Shown one piece after another: positions 46,552-55,138 of a stretch of 64,000 nucleotides of DNA (its first letter is position 1; each line of letters starts with the position of its first letter). Source of the stretch: Sphingomonas sp. S2-65 (GTDB lineage Bacteria > Pseudomonadota > Alphaproteobacteria > Sphingomonadales > Sphingomonadaceae). The stretch spans positions 1,173,001 through 1,237,000 of the forward strand of contig NZ_CP090953.1 in NCBI RefSeq assembly GCF_021513175.1, read 5' to 3'. The notes under the pieces are model-generated. The model was not told the DNA's origin, did no database searches, and saw only the letters and a list, made by a program, of their open reading frames with translations. The position numbers were made by a program, and so were the translations under genes.

Positions 46552-46983
46552 ATGGCAAAAAAGATTACCGGCTATATCAAGCTGCAGGTGCCGGCCGGCG
46601 CCGCCAACCCTTCGCCCCCGATCGGCCCTGCTTTGGGTCAGCGCGGCGTGAACATCATGGAATTCTGCAAGGCGTTCAACGCGTCGACCGGTGACCAGGA
46701 AAAGGGCACGCCCCTTCCCACCGTCATCACCGTCTATGCGGACCGCTCCTTCTCGTTCGAGACCAAGACGCCCCCGGCGACGTATCTCCTGAAGAAGGCC
46801 GCCAACCTCAAGTCGGGCTCGAAGGAGCCGGGCAAGGTTTCCGCGGGCACCATCAAGCGTTCGGCCGTCGCTGCGGTTGCCGAAGCGAAGATGAAGGACC
46901 TGAACGCCAACGATATCGAGGCGGCCACGAAGATCATCGAGGGCTCGGCCCGCGCGATGGGTCTTCAGGTCGTGGAGGGCTGA
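46552..46983 (+). CDS. rplK: 50S ribosomal protein L11
   Basis: 143 residues, starting [20 protein letters not shown]; an in-frame GTG two codons earlier is ignored. The family signature [20 protein letters not shown] and the C-terminal rRNA-binding domain ([20 protein letters not shown]) are clear. L11 forms the GTPase-associated centre with 23S rRNA and is needed for RelA activation in other bacteria. rplA follows after 4 bases. Confidence 0.99.
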   Translation: MAKKITGYIKLQVPAGAANPSPPIGPALGQRGVNIMEFCKAFNASTGDQEKGTPLPTVITVYADRSFSFETKTPPATYLLKKAANLKSGSKEPGKVSAGTIKRSAVAAVAEAKMKDLNANDIEAATKIIEGSARAMGLQVVEG

Positions 46984-46987
46984 ACCG

Positions 46988-47680
46988 ATGAGCAAGCTGA
47001 CCAAGAAGCAGAAGACCTGGGCGATCGACAGCGAGAAGCTGCACGGCGTCGATGAAGCGATCGCGCTGGTGAAGTCCAACGCAACCAGCAAGTTCGACGA
47101 GACCGTCGAAGTCGCGCTGAACCTGGGCGTCGATCCGCGCCACGCCGACCAGATGGTCCGCGGCGTGGTGACCCTGCCCAAGGGCACCGGCAAGACCGTT
47201 CGCGTCGGCGTGTTTGCCCGCGGCGCGAAGGCCGAGGAAGCCACGGCTGCCGGCGCGGACGTCGTCGGTGCCGAGGACCTGATGGAAGCCATCCAGGGCG
47301 GCAAGATCGACTTCGATCGCTGCATCGCCACCCCGGACATGATGGGCCTCGTCGGCCGCCTCGGTAAGGTTCTGGGTCCCAAGGGCCTGATGCCGAACCC
47401 GAAGCTCGGCACCGTGACCATGAACGTCGCTGCCGCCGTCGAAGCCGCCAAGGGCGGTCAGGTCGAGTACCGCGTCGAAAAGGCCGGCATCATCCACTCC
47501 GGCATCGGCAAGGCATCGTTCCCGGCTGAGGACCTGCGCGCGAACTTTGACGCTCTGGTTGACGCCGTGGTCAAGGCCAAGCCGACCGGCGCCAAGGGCA
47601 AGTACCTCAAGAAGGTCGCGCTCTCGTCGTCGATGGGCCCGGGCGTGAAGGTCGACACGGCGGAAGTCGCCGCGGTCTGA
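46988..47680 (+). CDS. rplA: 50S ribosomal protein L1
   Basis: 230 residues. L1 binds the L1 stalk of 23S rRNA and acts as a translational repressor of its own operon in many bacteria. Signature segments: [60 protein letters not shown] and [21 protein letters not shown] strong terminator follows, so rplKA is a unit separate from rplJL here. Confidence 0.99.
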   Translation: MSKLTKKQKTWAIDSEKLHGVDEAIALVKSNATSKFDETVEVALNLGVDPRHADQMVRGVVTLPKGTGKTVRVGVFARGAKAEEATAAGADVVGAEDLMEAIQGGKIDFDRCIATPDMMGLVGRLGKVLGPKGLMPNPKLGTVTMNVAAAVEAAKGGQVEYRVEKAGIIHSGIGKASFPAEDLRANFDALVDAVVKAKPTGAKGKYLKKVALSSSMGPGVKVDTAEVAAV

Positions 47681-47702
47681 TCCTTCGCAGGACCTGAATC
47701 AG

Positions 47703-47736
47703 AAAGGGCCGGGAGCGATCCCGGCCCTTTTCTTTT
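47703..47736 (+). terminator. Intrinsic terminator after rplA
   Basis: AAGGGCCGGGA, loop GCGA, TCCCGGCCCTT followed by TTCTTTT: a perfect 11-bp GC-rich stem and T run 23 bases past the rplA stop. The A-rich side facing the minus strand (AAAGGG) could also serve the convergent L,D-transpeptidase gene, which stops at 47748. Confidence 0.92.
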
Positions 47737-47747
47737 GTCTCAGTAGC

Positions 47748-48311
47748 TTAGCTGTAGAATTGCGGCAGCCAGTTGCGCGTCACCGTCACCCGGTCGCCCA
47801 GCTTGGCCGACCGGAACAGCAAGGCGGCGAACTCGTCGGGCAGGCCGATACAGCCATGCGTGGCATAGCGGTTGTCGACCGTGTCGCCGCTGCCGTGGAG
47901 CGCGATCCCCGTCCAGGTGAGCCTCAGCATGTACGGCATCGGCGCATTGTAGAGATTGGAGACGTGATCGCGATCCTTCTCCAGGATCTTGAACGATCCC
48001 AGCGGCGTCGGCTTGTCGTCGTTGCCGTAGATCAGGATCGTGCGTCCGATCTCTACGCCGCCGCGATAAACGTACAGCCGGTCCCGAGCCACGTCCGCGA
48101 CGATCTCCAGACGGCCGGCAGCCGCACGCGCGGGCTCCCAGAGATACTCTCCCGGCTCCAGATCGGCATCGGGGGCCAGTATCTCGGTAACGATCGGCCC
48201 CTGCCCGGCCAGCGCGGGTCTCGCCAGGAACAGCGGCGACAACAGGGTCAGCAGAACAAGCAGGCGGGCTGCTCGGCGAAGGGAGGCGAGAAGCGGGTGT
48301 GACTGCATCAT
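47748..48311 (-). CDS. Exported L,D-transpeptidase (YkuD domain)
   Basis: 187 residues. Signal sequence at 1-35 (LLVLLTLLSPLFLARPALAG). The YkuD domain spans about 68-185: RLYVYRGGVEIGRTILIYGN, TPLGSFKILEKD, and the active site IALHGSGDTVDNRYATHGCI with His139, His152 and catalytic Cys154. Such enzymes form 3-3 peptidoglycan crosslinks or attach proteins to the wall. It stands alone on the minus strand between rplA and rplJ, an unusual place. The frame for an ORF overlapping on the same strand is a shadow. Confidence 0.93.
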   Translation of the reverse strand: MMQSHPLLASLRRAARLLVLLTLLSPLFLARPALAGQGPIVTEILAPDADLEPGEYLWEPARAAAGRLEIVADVARDRLYVYRGGVEIGRTILIYGNDDKPTPLGSFKILEKDRDHVSNLYNAPMPYMLRLTWTGIALHGSGDTVDNRYATHGCIGLPDEFAALLFRSAKLGDRVTVTRNWLPQFYS

Positions 48312-48670
48312 GACCCGGGATATTGCCGCTGTTTCGCCGTCTGCCCACCCCCCGATTCCAGCTGTGCCGGCGGGGCACAGGGGCGAGACCCGTTAACCCG
48401 GCGCAAAGCCGGAGAATCGGTTGACTTCTGATCCCGCGAGTGTAAGTGCGCGGCTTCGCCTGGGTGCTTGCGCCCACGGCGTTCCGTCCGAGACAGCGAG
48501 TGACCGGAATATGCCGGTCTTAATTTCTCGCCAAGACGGGGACAGATTTTCACGGAGTTCCTTCACTGGAGCTTCCGGGTCATGCCAGGGTTTACTCTCC
48601 GGCTGACGATCGTGCCCCTCGGACTTGTGTAACCGGAGCCCTTACAGGCTTCATTAACGAGGAGACCGGC
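48312..48670. promoter_or_regulatory. Divergent region upstream of rplJ (L10 leader) and the L,D-transpeptidase gene
   Basis: 359 bases with no gene. A candidate -35 element TTGACT at 48421-48426 could start the rplJL transcript, but the -10 (TGTAAG or TAAGTG region) is weak. The 250 bases before rplJ would form the leader, where L10-L7/L12 autoregulatory RNA structures occur in other bacteria; pairs such as GACCGGAATATGCCGGTC (about 48500-48517) support local structure. A clear ribosome binding site GAGGAGACC precedes the rplJ ATG. Confidence 0.55.
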
Positions 48671-49186
48671 ATGGATCGTTCCCAGAAGGCTGACGCCGTT
48701 GCCGAGCTGAATCGCACCTTTAACGAAGTTGGCGTGGTGGTTGTCACCCGCAACCTCGGGATGACCGTCAAGCAGTCGACGGACCTCCGCAACAAGATGC
48801 GCGACGCCGGTGCGAGCTATAAGGTCTCGAAGAACAAGCTTGCCAAGATTGCCGCAGAGGGCACCGACTATTCGGTGATCTCGGACCTGCTGACGGGTCC
48901 GACGGCGCTCGCCTCTTCCGCCGATCCCGTGGCTGCGGCCAAGGTCATCGCGGAATTCGCCAAGACGAACGACAAGCTCGAAATCGTCGGCGGAGCAATG
49001 GGCGCGACGCTGCTTGATGTGGAGGGCGTGAAGGCGCTCGCGACGATGCCGTCGCTGGATGAACTGCGTGCCAAGATCGTGGGGCTCATCGTTGCTCCCG
49101 CGACCAAGATCGCAACCATCACCCAGGCGCCGGCCGCGCAGATTGCGCGCGTCCTTTCGGCATATGCGGAGAAGGAAGCCGCCTAA
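48671..49186 (+). CDS. rplJ: 50S ribosomal protein L10
   Basis: 171 residues. L10 anchors L7/L12 dimers to the ribosome stalk. Family segments: DRSQKADAVAELNRTFNEVG, NLGMTVKQSTDLRNKMRDAG, YKVSKNKLAKIAAEGTDYS and LTGPTALASSADPVAAAKVI. The C-terminal helix that carries the L7/L12 dimers (ITQAPAAQIARVLSAYAEKE) is intact. Good GAGGAG ribosome binding site. rplL follows after 59 bases. Confidence 0.99.
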   Translation: MDRSQKADAVAELNRTFNEVGVVVVTRNLGMTVKQSTDLRNKMRDAGASYKVSKNKLAKIAAEGTDYSVISDLLTGPTALASSADPVAAAKVIAEFAKTNDKLEIVGGAMGATLLDVEGVKALATMPSLDELRAKIVGLIVAPATKIATITQAPAAQIARVLSAYAEKEAA

Positions 49187-49245
49187 GCGGCCCCTTCCTT
49201 CGAGACCAATATTCAACAACCTATCTGATTTGATTGGAGTTTATC

Positions 49246-49623
49246 ATGGCTGACCTTAACGCAATCGTCGACCAGCTGTCCGAGCTGACCGTTCTCGAAG
49301 CAGCCGAGCTGTCGAAGCTGCTCGAAGAGAAGTGGGGCGTCTCGGCCGCTGCTGCCGTTGCAGCTGCTCCGGCCGCTGGCGGCGGCGCCGCTGCTCCGGC
49401 TGCTGAAGAGCAGACCGAGTTCGACGTGATCCTCACCGGCGACGGTGGCAAGAAGATCAACGTCATCAAGGAAGTCCGCGCGATCACCTCGCTCGGCCTG
49501 ACCGAAGCCAAGGCGCTCGTCGAAGGCGCTCCGAAGCCGGTCAAGGAAGGCGTGTCGAAGGACGAAGCCGAGAAGATCAAGAAGCAGCTCGAAGAAGCCG
49601 GCGCGACCGTCGAGGTCAAGTAA
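49246..49623 (+). CDS. rplL: 50S ribosomal protein L7/L12
   Basis: 125 residues, acidic stalk protein that recruits translation factors. N-terminal dimerisation domain [20 protein letters not shown], an Ala/Pro/Gly hinge ([18 protein letters not shown]), and the C-terminal factor-binding domain [20 protein letters not shown] with [21 protein letters not shown] use the ATG at 49246; an in-frame ATG four codons earlier is not family-like. A terminator follows and rpoB does not, contrary to the common order. Confidence 0.99.
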   Translation: MADLNAIVDQLSELTVLEAAELSKLLEEKWGVSAAAAVAAAPAAGGGAAAPAAEEQTEFDVILTGDGGKKINVIKEVRAITSLGLTEAKALVEGAPKPVKEGVSKDEAEKIKKQLEEAGATVEVK

Positions 49624-49656
49624 GCTTCTTCTGCTTCACGGCAGACGAAATGGAGA

Positions 49657-49687
49657 GGGCGGCCCGGCAACGGGCCGCCCTTTTCTT
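49657..49687 (+). terminator. Intrinsic terminator after rplL
   Basis: GGGCGGCCCG, loop GCAA, CGGGCCGCCC, then TTTTCTT. A perfect 10-bp stem about 34 bases after the rplL stop. Its presence fits rplJL being terminated here instead of reading into rpoBC. The following 170 bases to 49860 hold no supported gene. Confidence 0.93.
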
Positions 49688-49859
49688 ATGGCGCCAGATC
49701 TATTCGGCGCCCCCGAGATGGCGCGACCTTCCGAGGCCGAGCACAGGCGTCGCCTCAAGATGAGGCTCAAGCGCTTCAAAAAGAGCCCGGATGTTCCTGG
49801 AAAGCACGTCAGCCAACGACGGACACGCAGCGCCTCCAATAATAGCATCGATCCGCGAC

Positions 49860-51044
49860 CTACGCGGCGGCAACCTGGCGCGGCAGGTACCGGGTGGCTG
49901 CGAGCGGCGCGCTCGTCGGCCGTTCCAGCCAGATCGGCCCGAGCTTGGGCCCCTGCCCCGCCGTTCCGACCATGAAGTCGGCACCAAACCGCCGGATCGA
50001 GATCCCCGCGCGCCAGCGCAGATCGATCAGTACCATCGGCACGAACATCGGCCGTCCTGCGGCCTGCACGATGTGCAGCGCATCCCGCGGCAGGGCAAGG
50101 CGCACCGGCAGGCGCCCACCCGCGCCAGCGGCGAGATCGAACGCCGGCACTGCGCTGTCGCCCAACATCGTGGCGGCATGGAAGCTGGCGGCGTGGCGGT
50201 CCTGATCGGGGCTGGCACTGATCAGTGCTAGCTGGACGCGGACGTTCTCCGCGGCCTCCACCTGGCGGTTGCCGATCAGCAGTTCGAGTTCCAGCACCAG
50301 GTCCTCAGACGTGAAATCCAGTCGCTGTGGCCGCGCAACGATCTCGAAGGGTTCGGCGCTCGCCGGCGGGGCTGCGGGCGCTGGCTGAGGGCTGGGCGCT
50401 GGTACAGGCTTCCTGGCGACCGGACGTACCGGGGGAACGCGAACCGGATCGCGTACAGGCGCGCTTGGAAGAATGGGCGCGGGCTCGGCTTCGACGGGCA
50501 CTTCATCCGCCTCCCGCCTCCGCAAAACCAGACGATAGACGCCAAATGCCAGCCCCGCCCCGGCGGCCCCCACCAATGCCCATAACCACGCCGGCCAACC
50601 CCCGGCAGGCGGCGCTGAAGGGGCAGGCGTTGCGACCGCTTCCGGCGTTGCAACGGGCACCTGCGGTGCGGCAGCCACAGACTCGGGCGTAGGGACAACA
50701 GTCGGGACAGCTGGCGACGGGGTCACGGCCGCAGGGCTCGACGCCCGCGGCTCAGGCGTTCGGACAGGCTGCGGGGCCCGGCGTTCCTGCGCAGGTGCCG
50801 CAGCGGCAGGGCTCGGCGCAGGTGTCGGGCTGGGGACGGGTGTAGGCGTCGGAGTAGGCCGAGGCGGCGCGAGACTGAAGCGTTCCGGCACCACGCCGGG
50901 CAGGGTCGTCTCCGAACTGGGCGGGGTAGCGGGCACCGGAACGTCCTGAGCCCATAGCGGCCCCGCGGCACTCACCAGCCCGGCAGCGATCGCCCGCAAC
51001 GATGCGCGTGCGAACGCGCGCTTGTTCCTCACAGCATGCACCAC
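49860..51044 (-). CDS. Proline-rich membrane protein, unknown function
   Basis: 394 residues. A signal-peptide-like N-terminus (about 1-33, ending GPLWAQ) is followed by a periplasmic region of about 110 residues dominated by Pro, Ala, Thr and Ser (PTPTPTPVPSPTPAPSP). A transmembrane helix lies at about 150-170 (WPAWLWALVGAAGAGLAFGV) with a basic stop-transfer RLVLRRR. A Pro-rich linker and a C-terminal globular domain (about 240-394; DFTSEDLVLELELLIGNRQV, FVPMVLIDLRWRAGISIRRF) are then predicted to be cytoplasmic. I do not recognise the domain. It is a single-gene unit downstream of the convergent rplJL. Confidence 0.82.
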   Translation of the reverse strand: MVHAVRNKRAFARASLRAIAAGLVSAAGPLWAQDVPVPATPPSSETTLPGVVPERFSLAPPRPTPTPTPVPSPTPAPSPAAAAPAQERRAPQPVRTPEPRASSPAAVTPSPAVPTVVPTPESVAAAPQVPVATPEAVATPAPSAPPAGGWPAWLWALVGAAGAGLAFGVYRLVLRRREADEVPVEAEPAPILPSAPVRDPVRVPPVRPVARKPVPAPSPQPAPAAPPASAEPFEIVARPQRLDFTSEDLVLELELLIGNRQVEAAENVRVQLALISASPDQDRHAASFHAATMLGDSAVPAFDLAAGAGGRLPVRLALPRDALHIVQAAGRPMFVPMVLIDLRWRAGISIRRFGADFMVGTAGQGPKLGPIWLERPTSAPLAATRYLPRQVAAA

Positions 51045-51132
51045 GCAGCCCTACCCGTTTCAAGCTGAACTTGCGCTGCACGCAGCCTCGTTTGCACAAC
51101 CGCTCGCCGCAGCTTGGCGGCGGAGTTGAGGG

Positions 51133-52542
51133 TCAGGGTACGGTGACAGTCTGGAATGCAATGCCCTTGAGCTCAGGCACCGACTTCAGCTGCGGAACCA
51201 CCGTTTTCAAATCGCCGACGACAATCAGCGTCATCTTGTTCAGCGGATAGGACGCCTTGGCGGATGCCATCATCTGCGCCGGCGTGACCGCCAGCACCGC
51301 GGGCACATACCGCTCGGTCCAGTCGACCGGCAGCCCCAGCAGGTCGCGCTGGGCCAGCGTGCTCACTACCGCGGGCGAAGTGGAGTTCCCAATCGCGAAG
51401 GTGCCCGCCATATATGTCCGGATGCCCCTCGCCTCTTCTTCGGGCACGGCCTCGGTCTGCATGCGCCGCACTTCCTTGAACACCTCGCTCAGCGCTGCGC
51501 CGGTAACGTTGGTAGTCACGTCGGCATCGAAGCTCCACAAGGCCTCGCCCGGCGTGAAGCCGATCGAAGAGCTTGGCGAATAGGTGTAACCCTTGGTCTC
51601 GCGGATGTTGGTGGTGATGCGTGAGCTGAATGCACCGCCCAGCAGCGAGTTGGTCACGCGCTGCGGGATGTCCGCCTCGGTGCCGGCCAGTGCCGCATCG
51701 AAGGCGAGCCGCAGGGTGGTCTGCGGCGCACCCGGCCGGTCGACCAGTATGACCTTTGGTCCAGGCTGGTGCGGAGCGACGATTGTCAGCGGTTCCGGGC
51801 CTGGCGTCCAGCTGGAGAAGCGCTGCGCCACAGCAGCCTTGACCGCAGCCGCGTCGAAACGCCCGGCGATATAGAGATGCGCACGACGCGCGCCAAACTG
51901 GCTGCGGTGGAAGCCGCGAACCTGGTCCAGCGTGTAGCCGTTGAGCTGCGCTTGTGTCGGCACAACCCGACCGTAGGGATGATTGGGCCCATAGACCGTA
52001 CGCTGCAACGCAATATCAGCAAGCGTGCCCGGCTGTGAGAGGGCGACCGACAGCTGGCGGCCTAGGTTCGCCTTGACCCGCGGGAGAGCCTCTGCAGGAA
52101 AGTCAGAGCGGATTGCCACATCGCTAATGAGCGTAATCGCGTCGGTGACATGTTCCGAGAGGACGTCGGTGCCTATGATGGTGAGTTGCTGGCCGGCGCT
52201 TACGTTCAGGCTGCCGCCCATGTCTGCCGCGGCGGTGGAGAGCTGCCCTGCGCTCCGGCCCACCGTCCCTTCCTTTAGCATTGCAGCGCTAAGCTCGCTG
52301 AGCCAGGTCAAGTCACCTTCGGTGACCTCGCCTGCGCGGACGTGGAGCGACACCACCGTCTTGGGCGCGAGCCCATAGGGGATCAGCGTCACCTGCATGC
52401 CGTTGGGCAGCGTATAGGTTTCGGTGGCCGGCAGCCGGAACGGCTTGGGCTCCGCGATCGGCGGAGGCGGCGGGAAGTCCTGCGCCAGCGCAGGCGCGGC
52501 CATGCAAAGCGTCAGGAAAACGGCGGACATCGAGCGCTTCAT
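51133..52542 (-). CDS. M16 metallopeptidase-like protein lacking the zinc site
   Basis: 469 residues with a signal peptide (SAVFLTLCMAAPALAQ). Both M16 half domains are present, but where active members have HxxEH this protein has LTWLSELSAAMLKEGTVG, so it cannot bind zinc. It keeps the C-domain Arg/Tyr pair (SSRITTNIRETKGYTYS) that contacts substrate in the inactive partner. It follows the active M16 gene with a one-base overlap at TGATG (a GTG one codon earlier is possible). The arrangement matches two-subunit periplasmic M16 peptidases known from Sphingomonas, with this as the non-catalytic subunit. Confidence 0.93.
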   Translation of the reverse strand: MKRSMSAVFLTLCMAAPALAQDFPPPPPIAEPKPFRLPATETYTLPNGMQVTLIPYGLAPKTVVSLHVRAGEVTEGDLTWLSELSAAMLKEGTVGRSAGQLSTAAADMGGSLNVSAGQQLTIIGTDVLSEHVTDAITLISDVAIRSDFPAEALPRVKANLGRQLSVALSQPGTLADIALQRTVYGPNHPYGRVVPTQAQLNGYTLDQVRGFHRSQFGARRAHLYIAGRFDAAAVKAAVAQRFSSWTPGPEPLTIVAPHQPGPKVILVDRPGAPQTTLRLAFDAALAGTEADIPQRVTNSLLGGAFSSRITTNIRETKGYTYSPSSSIGFTPGEALWSFDADVTTNVTGAALSEVFKEVRRMQTEAVPEEEARGIRTYMAGTFAIGNSTSPAVVSTLAQRDLLGLPVDWTERYVPAVLAVTPAQMMASAKASYPLNKMTLIVVGDLKTVVPQLKSVPELKGIAFQTVTVP

Positions 52543-53945
52543 CACTTGGCTCCCTGGCGCTGGGCGGTACCGGCGGCGGCGCCGGGCTCGACGACGTAGA
52601 TCGATCGGTTGGTCTTGCGCAGATACTCCTGCGCGGTCTTCTGGATCAGCGCCGGCGTCACCTTGGCGAAGCCGTCCTCCAGCCGGTTCACCGCGCCGGG
52701 ATCATTGTCGAACAACGCGTGGACCGCGAGCAGATCGACCAGTCCGATGCGGCCCCCGGAGTCGATCTCGCCATACAGGTCCGAGCGCATCTTGGTCTTG
52801 GCCCGCTGGAGCTCGGCCTCCGACACCGGCGTGGTTCGGATCCGTTCGATCACCGCGTCGACCGCCTGGGTGATCGCCGCGGTGGAGTGGCCGGGATCGT
52901 GCGCGAAGCTGAAGCTCCACAGCATCGGTCCGCGATAATTGAACATGTTGCCCAGATCGCCATTGATGCCGCCGTCGACCTCCCCGGCGATCCCTTCTTC
53001 CTGGACCAGCTTGGTGTACAGCCGGCTGTCGTCGCCCTGGAGCAGGATCTGGTCGATCAAGCCCATCGCATACCATTCCGGCGTACCGCGCGGCGGCACA
53101 TGATAGCCGGCGGCATAGCCAGGCTTCGGGGCGAGCGCGTCGACACGGCTCTTGAACTTCTCGGCCGTCTGGCGGGGCTCGGCAATGTCGGGCAGCGCCA
53201 CCGGCGCAGCCGAGGGAAGCGGCCCGAAATACTTGTTCACCATCGCGCGGGCCGCATCATAGTCGATGTCGCCCGCGATCACGAGCACGGCGTTGCCCGG
53301 GCGGTAAAACGCCTTGGAGAAGCTCTGCGCGTCGGCGACCGTGGCGGACTCGATCTCGCTCAAGTCGCCATAGAAATTGTGGCTGTTATACCAGTTGGTG
53401 TTGGCCAGCATCGGCAGGTCGATCCACGGCCAGGTGCTGTAAGGCTGGTTGAGGACGTTGACCTTCACTTCGTTGCCGACGACGCCCTGCTGGTTCTTGA
53501 GGACCGCCTGGTCGATCACCGGATTGGCCATCCGGTCGGCCTCCAGCCACAGCATCCGCTCGAGCGCGCCCGACGGCACCACTTCATAATAGTTGGTGAA
53601 GTCGAACCGCGTGGAGCCGTTGTTGATCCCGCCCGCATTGGTGATCGTGGTGTCGAACACGCCCTTGGGCGCGTGCTTCGAGCCTTGGAACATCAGATGC
53701 TCGAACAGATGCGCGAACCCGGTACGGTCGCGCGGCTCCACCCGGAAGCCGATGCCATAATAGACTGCGACGGTGACCGTCGGCGCGATTTCGTCCCTGG
53801 TGAGCACGACCTTCAACCCGTTGGGCAGAGTGAAATAGCGATGCTCCACGTTCAGCCGGGCGGCTGCCGAGGGTGCTGCCTGCGCCTGCGCGGCGGCCGG
53901 TAGCGCGGCGGAAGCCAGCGCCAGCGCGATGCTCCAGGTCTTCAT
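52542..53945 (-). CDS. M16 zinc metallopeptidase (catalytic subunit)
   Basis: 467 residues with a signal peptide (SIALALASAALPAAAQAQ), so periplasmic. The zinc site is HLFEH at residues 79-83 in GFAHLFEHLMFQGSKHAPKG, and E159 in GNEVKV, 76 residues beyond the second His, fits the third ligand. GGINNGSTRFDFTNYYEVVP is also a family motif. Members form clam-shell chambers that degrade oligopeptides. The next gene encodes a paralogue without the zinc site and overlaps it, so a heterodimer is likely. Confidence 0.96.
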   Translation of the reverse strand: MKTWSIALALASAALPAAAQAQAAPSAAARLNVEHRYFTLPNGLKVVLTRDEIAPTVTVAVYYGIGFRVEPRDRTGFAHLFEHLMFQGSKHAPKGVFDTTITNAGGINNGSTRFDFTNYYEVVPSGALERMLWLEADRMANPVIDQAVLKNQQGVVGNEVKVNVLNQPYSTWPWIDLPMLANTNWYNSHNFYGDLSEIESATVADAQSFSKAFYRPGNAVLVIAGDIDYDAARAMVNKYFGPLPSAAPVALPDIAEPRQTAEKFKSRVDALAPKPGYAAGYHVPPRGTPEWYAMGLIDQILLQGDDSRLYTKLVQEEGIAGEVDGGINGDLGNMFNYRGPMLWSFSFAHDPGHSTAAITQAVDAVIERIRTTPVSEAELQRAKTKMRSDLYGEIDSGGRIGLVDLLAVHALFDNDPGAVNRLEDGFAKVTPALIQKTAQEYLRKTNRSIYVVEPGAAAGTAQRQGAK

Positions 53946-54010
53946 TCGGTCAGTCCCTCCCGGTGGTTCCTGTCCGGAGTAGCGTGCCGCGAAGGCGGCG
54001 CAAGCGCTCT

Positions 54011-54361
54011 CTACGGCGCGTCGTCGCGGTGCACATAGACGAACGCCCTGCGGCCAGAGCCAAGGGTCACGGCGATGCGGGCATAGTCCGCGACTTCATA
54101 TGTATCAGCGCGCGCCAGATCCTCATCCGTCACGCGAAGTGCCGCGCCTGAGACGAGGTCGCTAGGCGATCCCCGACGGAGCACGGGATGCTGCGCCAAG
54201 CCGCTCAGCGCGAGCACGTCGGGGTCTGTGATTTGCAGCATTTCGCTCCGAAAGCCCGGCAGGACGTCGGCTTCGCTCTCCAGGACACGCCCGAAGAGTT
54301 CGCGCTGCACCTCCGTCTGTCGCAGGGTCCCGTAGGAGAACAACCAGTGAGCGAGACGCAT
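54011..54361 (-). CDS. Gamma-glutamylcyclotransferase-like (AIG2 family) protein
   Basis: 116 residues from the ATG at 54361, where homology begins (RLAHWLFSYGTLRQTEVQRE); the frame is open far upstream but not family-like. The AIG2/GGCT fold is shown by the phosphate/backbone-binding YGTLR loop and by the C-terminal DTYEVADYARIAVTLGSGRR segment, which carries the Glu of the family active site (YE..DY.R). Members cyclise gamma-glutamyl peptides or act on related amides; the substrate cannot be predicted. It lies 65 bases downstream, on the same strand, of the next gene's divergent promoter region. Confidence 0.87.
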   Translation of the reverse strand: MRLAHWLFSYGTLRQTEVQRELFGRVLESEADVLPGFRSEMLQITDPDVLALSGLAQHPVLRRGSPSDLVSGAALRVTDEDLARADTYEVADYARIAVTLGSGRRAFVYVHRDDAP

Positions 54362-54488
54362 GGTGCCACCTTCCGCGAAGCGCGGCGCCGATTGTGAAGC
54401 TCCGCTTTCGCGCGGGCAAGCGACCGTTTGTACCGCGGGATGCGGCTTGCCGAGTAGGTTGAGCGCCGTCGTGTCGGAAGGAAGTGCC

Positions 54489-55070
54489 GTGACCGCTCTT
54501 ATAGCCCGGGATTTCTCGCTGGTGACCCTGTCCGCCCATGGGCCGATCGATCTGGCGGCCATGATCGGCTTGCAGACGAGCCGGCAGGCTTATGTGCCGT
54601 TCAGGGCGGATACCGCAGCGGAGCGTAACCTGCTGGGGGCGCGCATCGACGCTGCAGTGACGCAGGCGGATCGGGCGGTGGTGCTGGTGGCCGAAGGCGC
54701 GGCTTGCTTCGCAGCGGCGTGGTGGGCGCGCCTGTCTCCCGCTGCCTATGTGTCGCGGGTGGCTGGCGCGTTGCTGCTGGCGCCGATGGACGAGGAGCAC
54801 GAGCATGTGGAGGCGCTGCGCGAGCGGTTCGCCTCGCCGCGCACCGCCCTGCCCTTCCCCTCGGTCGTCCTTGATGCGGCAATACCGCGCCTGGACCTGG
54901 CGCCGCAGGTTCGCGCGCTGGCGCATGGCTGGGGCAGCCAGCTGTTGGACGAGCGCGCGGAGGCCGACACGCCGCTGCGCCGCACGCGGCGCGCGATCGA
55001 GCGGTTCACCGCCGCGGTGGTGGAGTCCAAGGTCCGCGCGGCGGAGTCGCTGGCGTCGCTGGGACGCTGA
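54489..55070 (+). CDS. RBBP9/YdeN-like alpha/beta hydrolase fold lacking catalytic residues
   Basis: 193 residues from a GTG at 54489, preceded by GGAAGGAAG about 5 bases upstream. The order of segments follows the RBBP9/YdeN serine hydrolases: RAVVLVAEGAACFAAAWWAR where they have VAHSLG, then VAGALLLAPMDEEHEH, LPFPSVVLDAAIPRLDL and ALAHGWGSQLLDE. The nucleophile elbow reads AEGAAC, without the GxSxG serine, and the C-terminal GHIN with the catalytic His is missing. It therefore looks like a catalytically dead member with a binding or regulatory role. It is divergent from the AIG2-family gene. Confidence 0.75.
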   Translation: MTALIARDFSLVTLSAHGPIDLAAMIGLQTSRQAYVPFRADTAAERNLLGARIDAAVTQADRAVVLVAEGAACFAAAWWARLSPAAYVSRVAGALLLAPMDEEHEHVEALRERFASPRTALPFPSVVLDAAIPRLDLAPQVRALAHGWGSQLLDERAEADTPLRRTRRAIERFTAAVVESKVRAAESLASLGR

Positions 55071-55138
55071 TTTCGCGTATCAGCGGACGATAGGCTAGTC
55101 GTCCGCTGCACACAGGATTGAGGGGTTTCGTCGCGCCC

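Noticed and set aside
49700..49848. Minus-strand segment after rplL reading SLADVLSRNIRALF, resembling the start of Mug-type DNA glycosylases
   Set aside because: Only about 15 residues look similar, a stop follows soon and no start or remaining domain was found. It may be a relic at the rplL end but cannot be supported.
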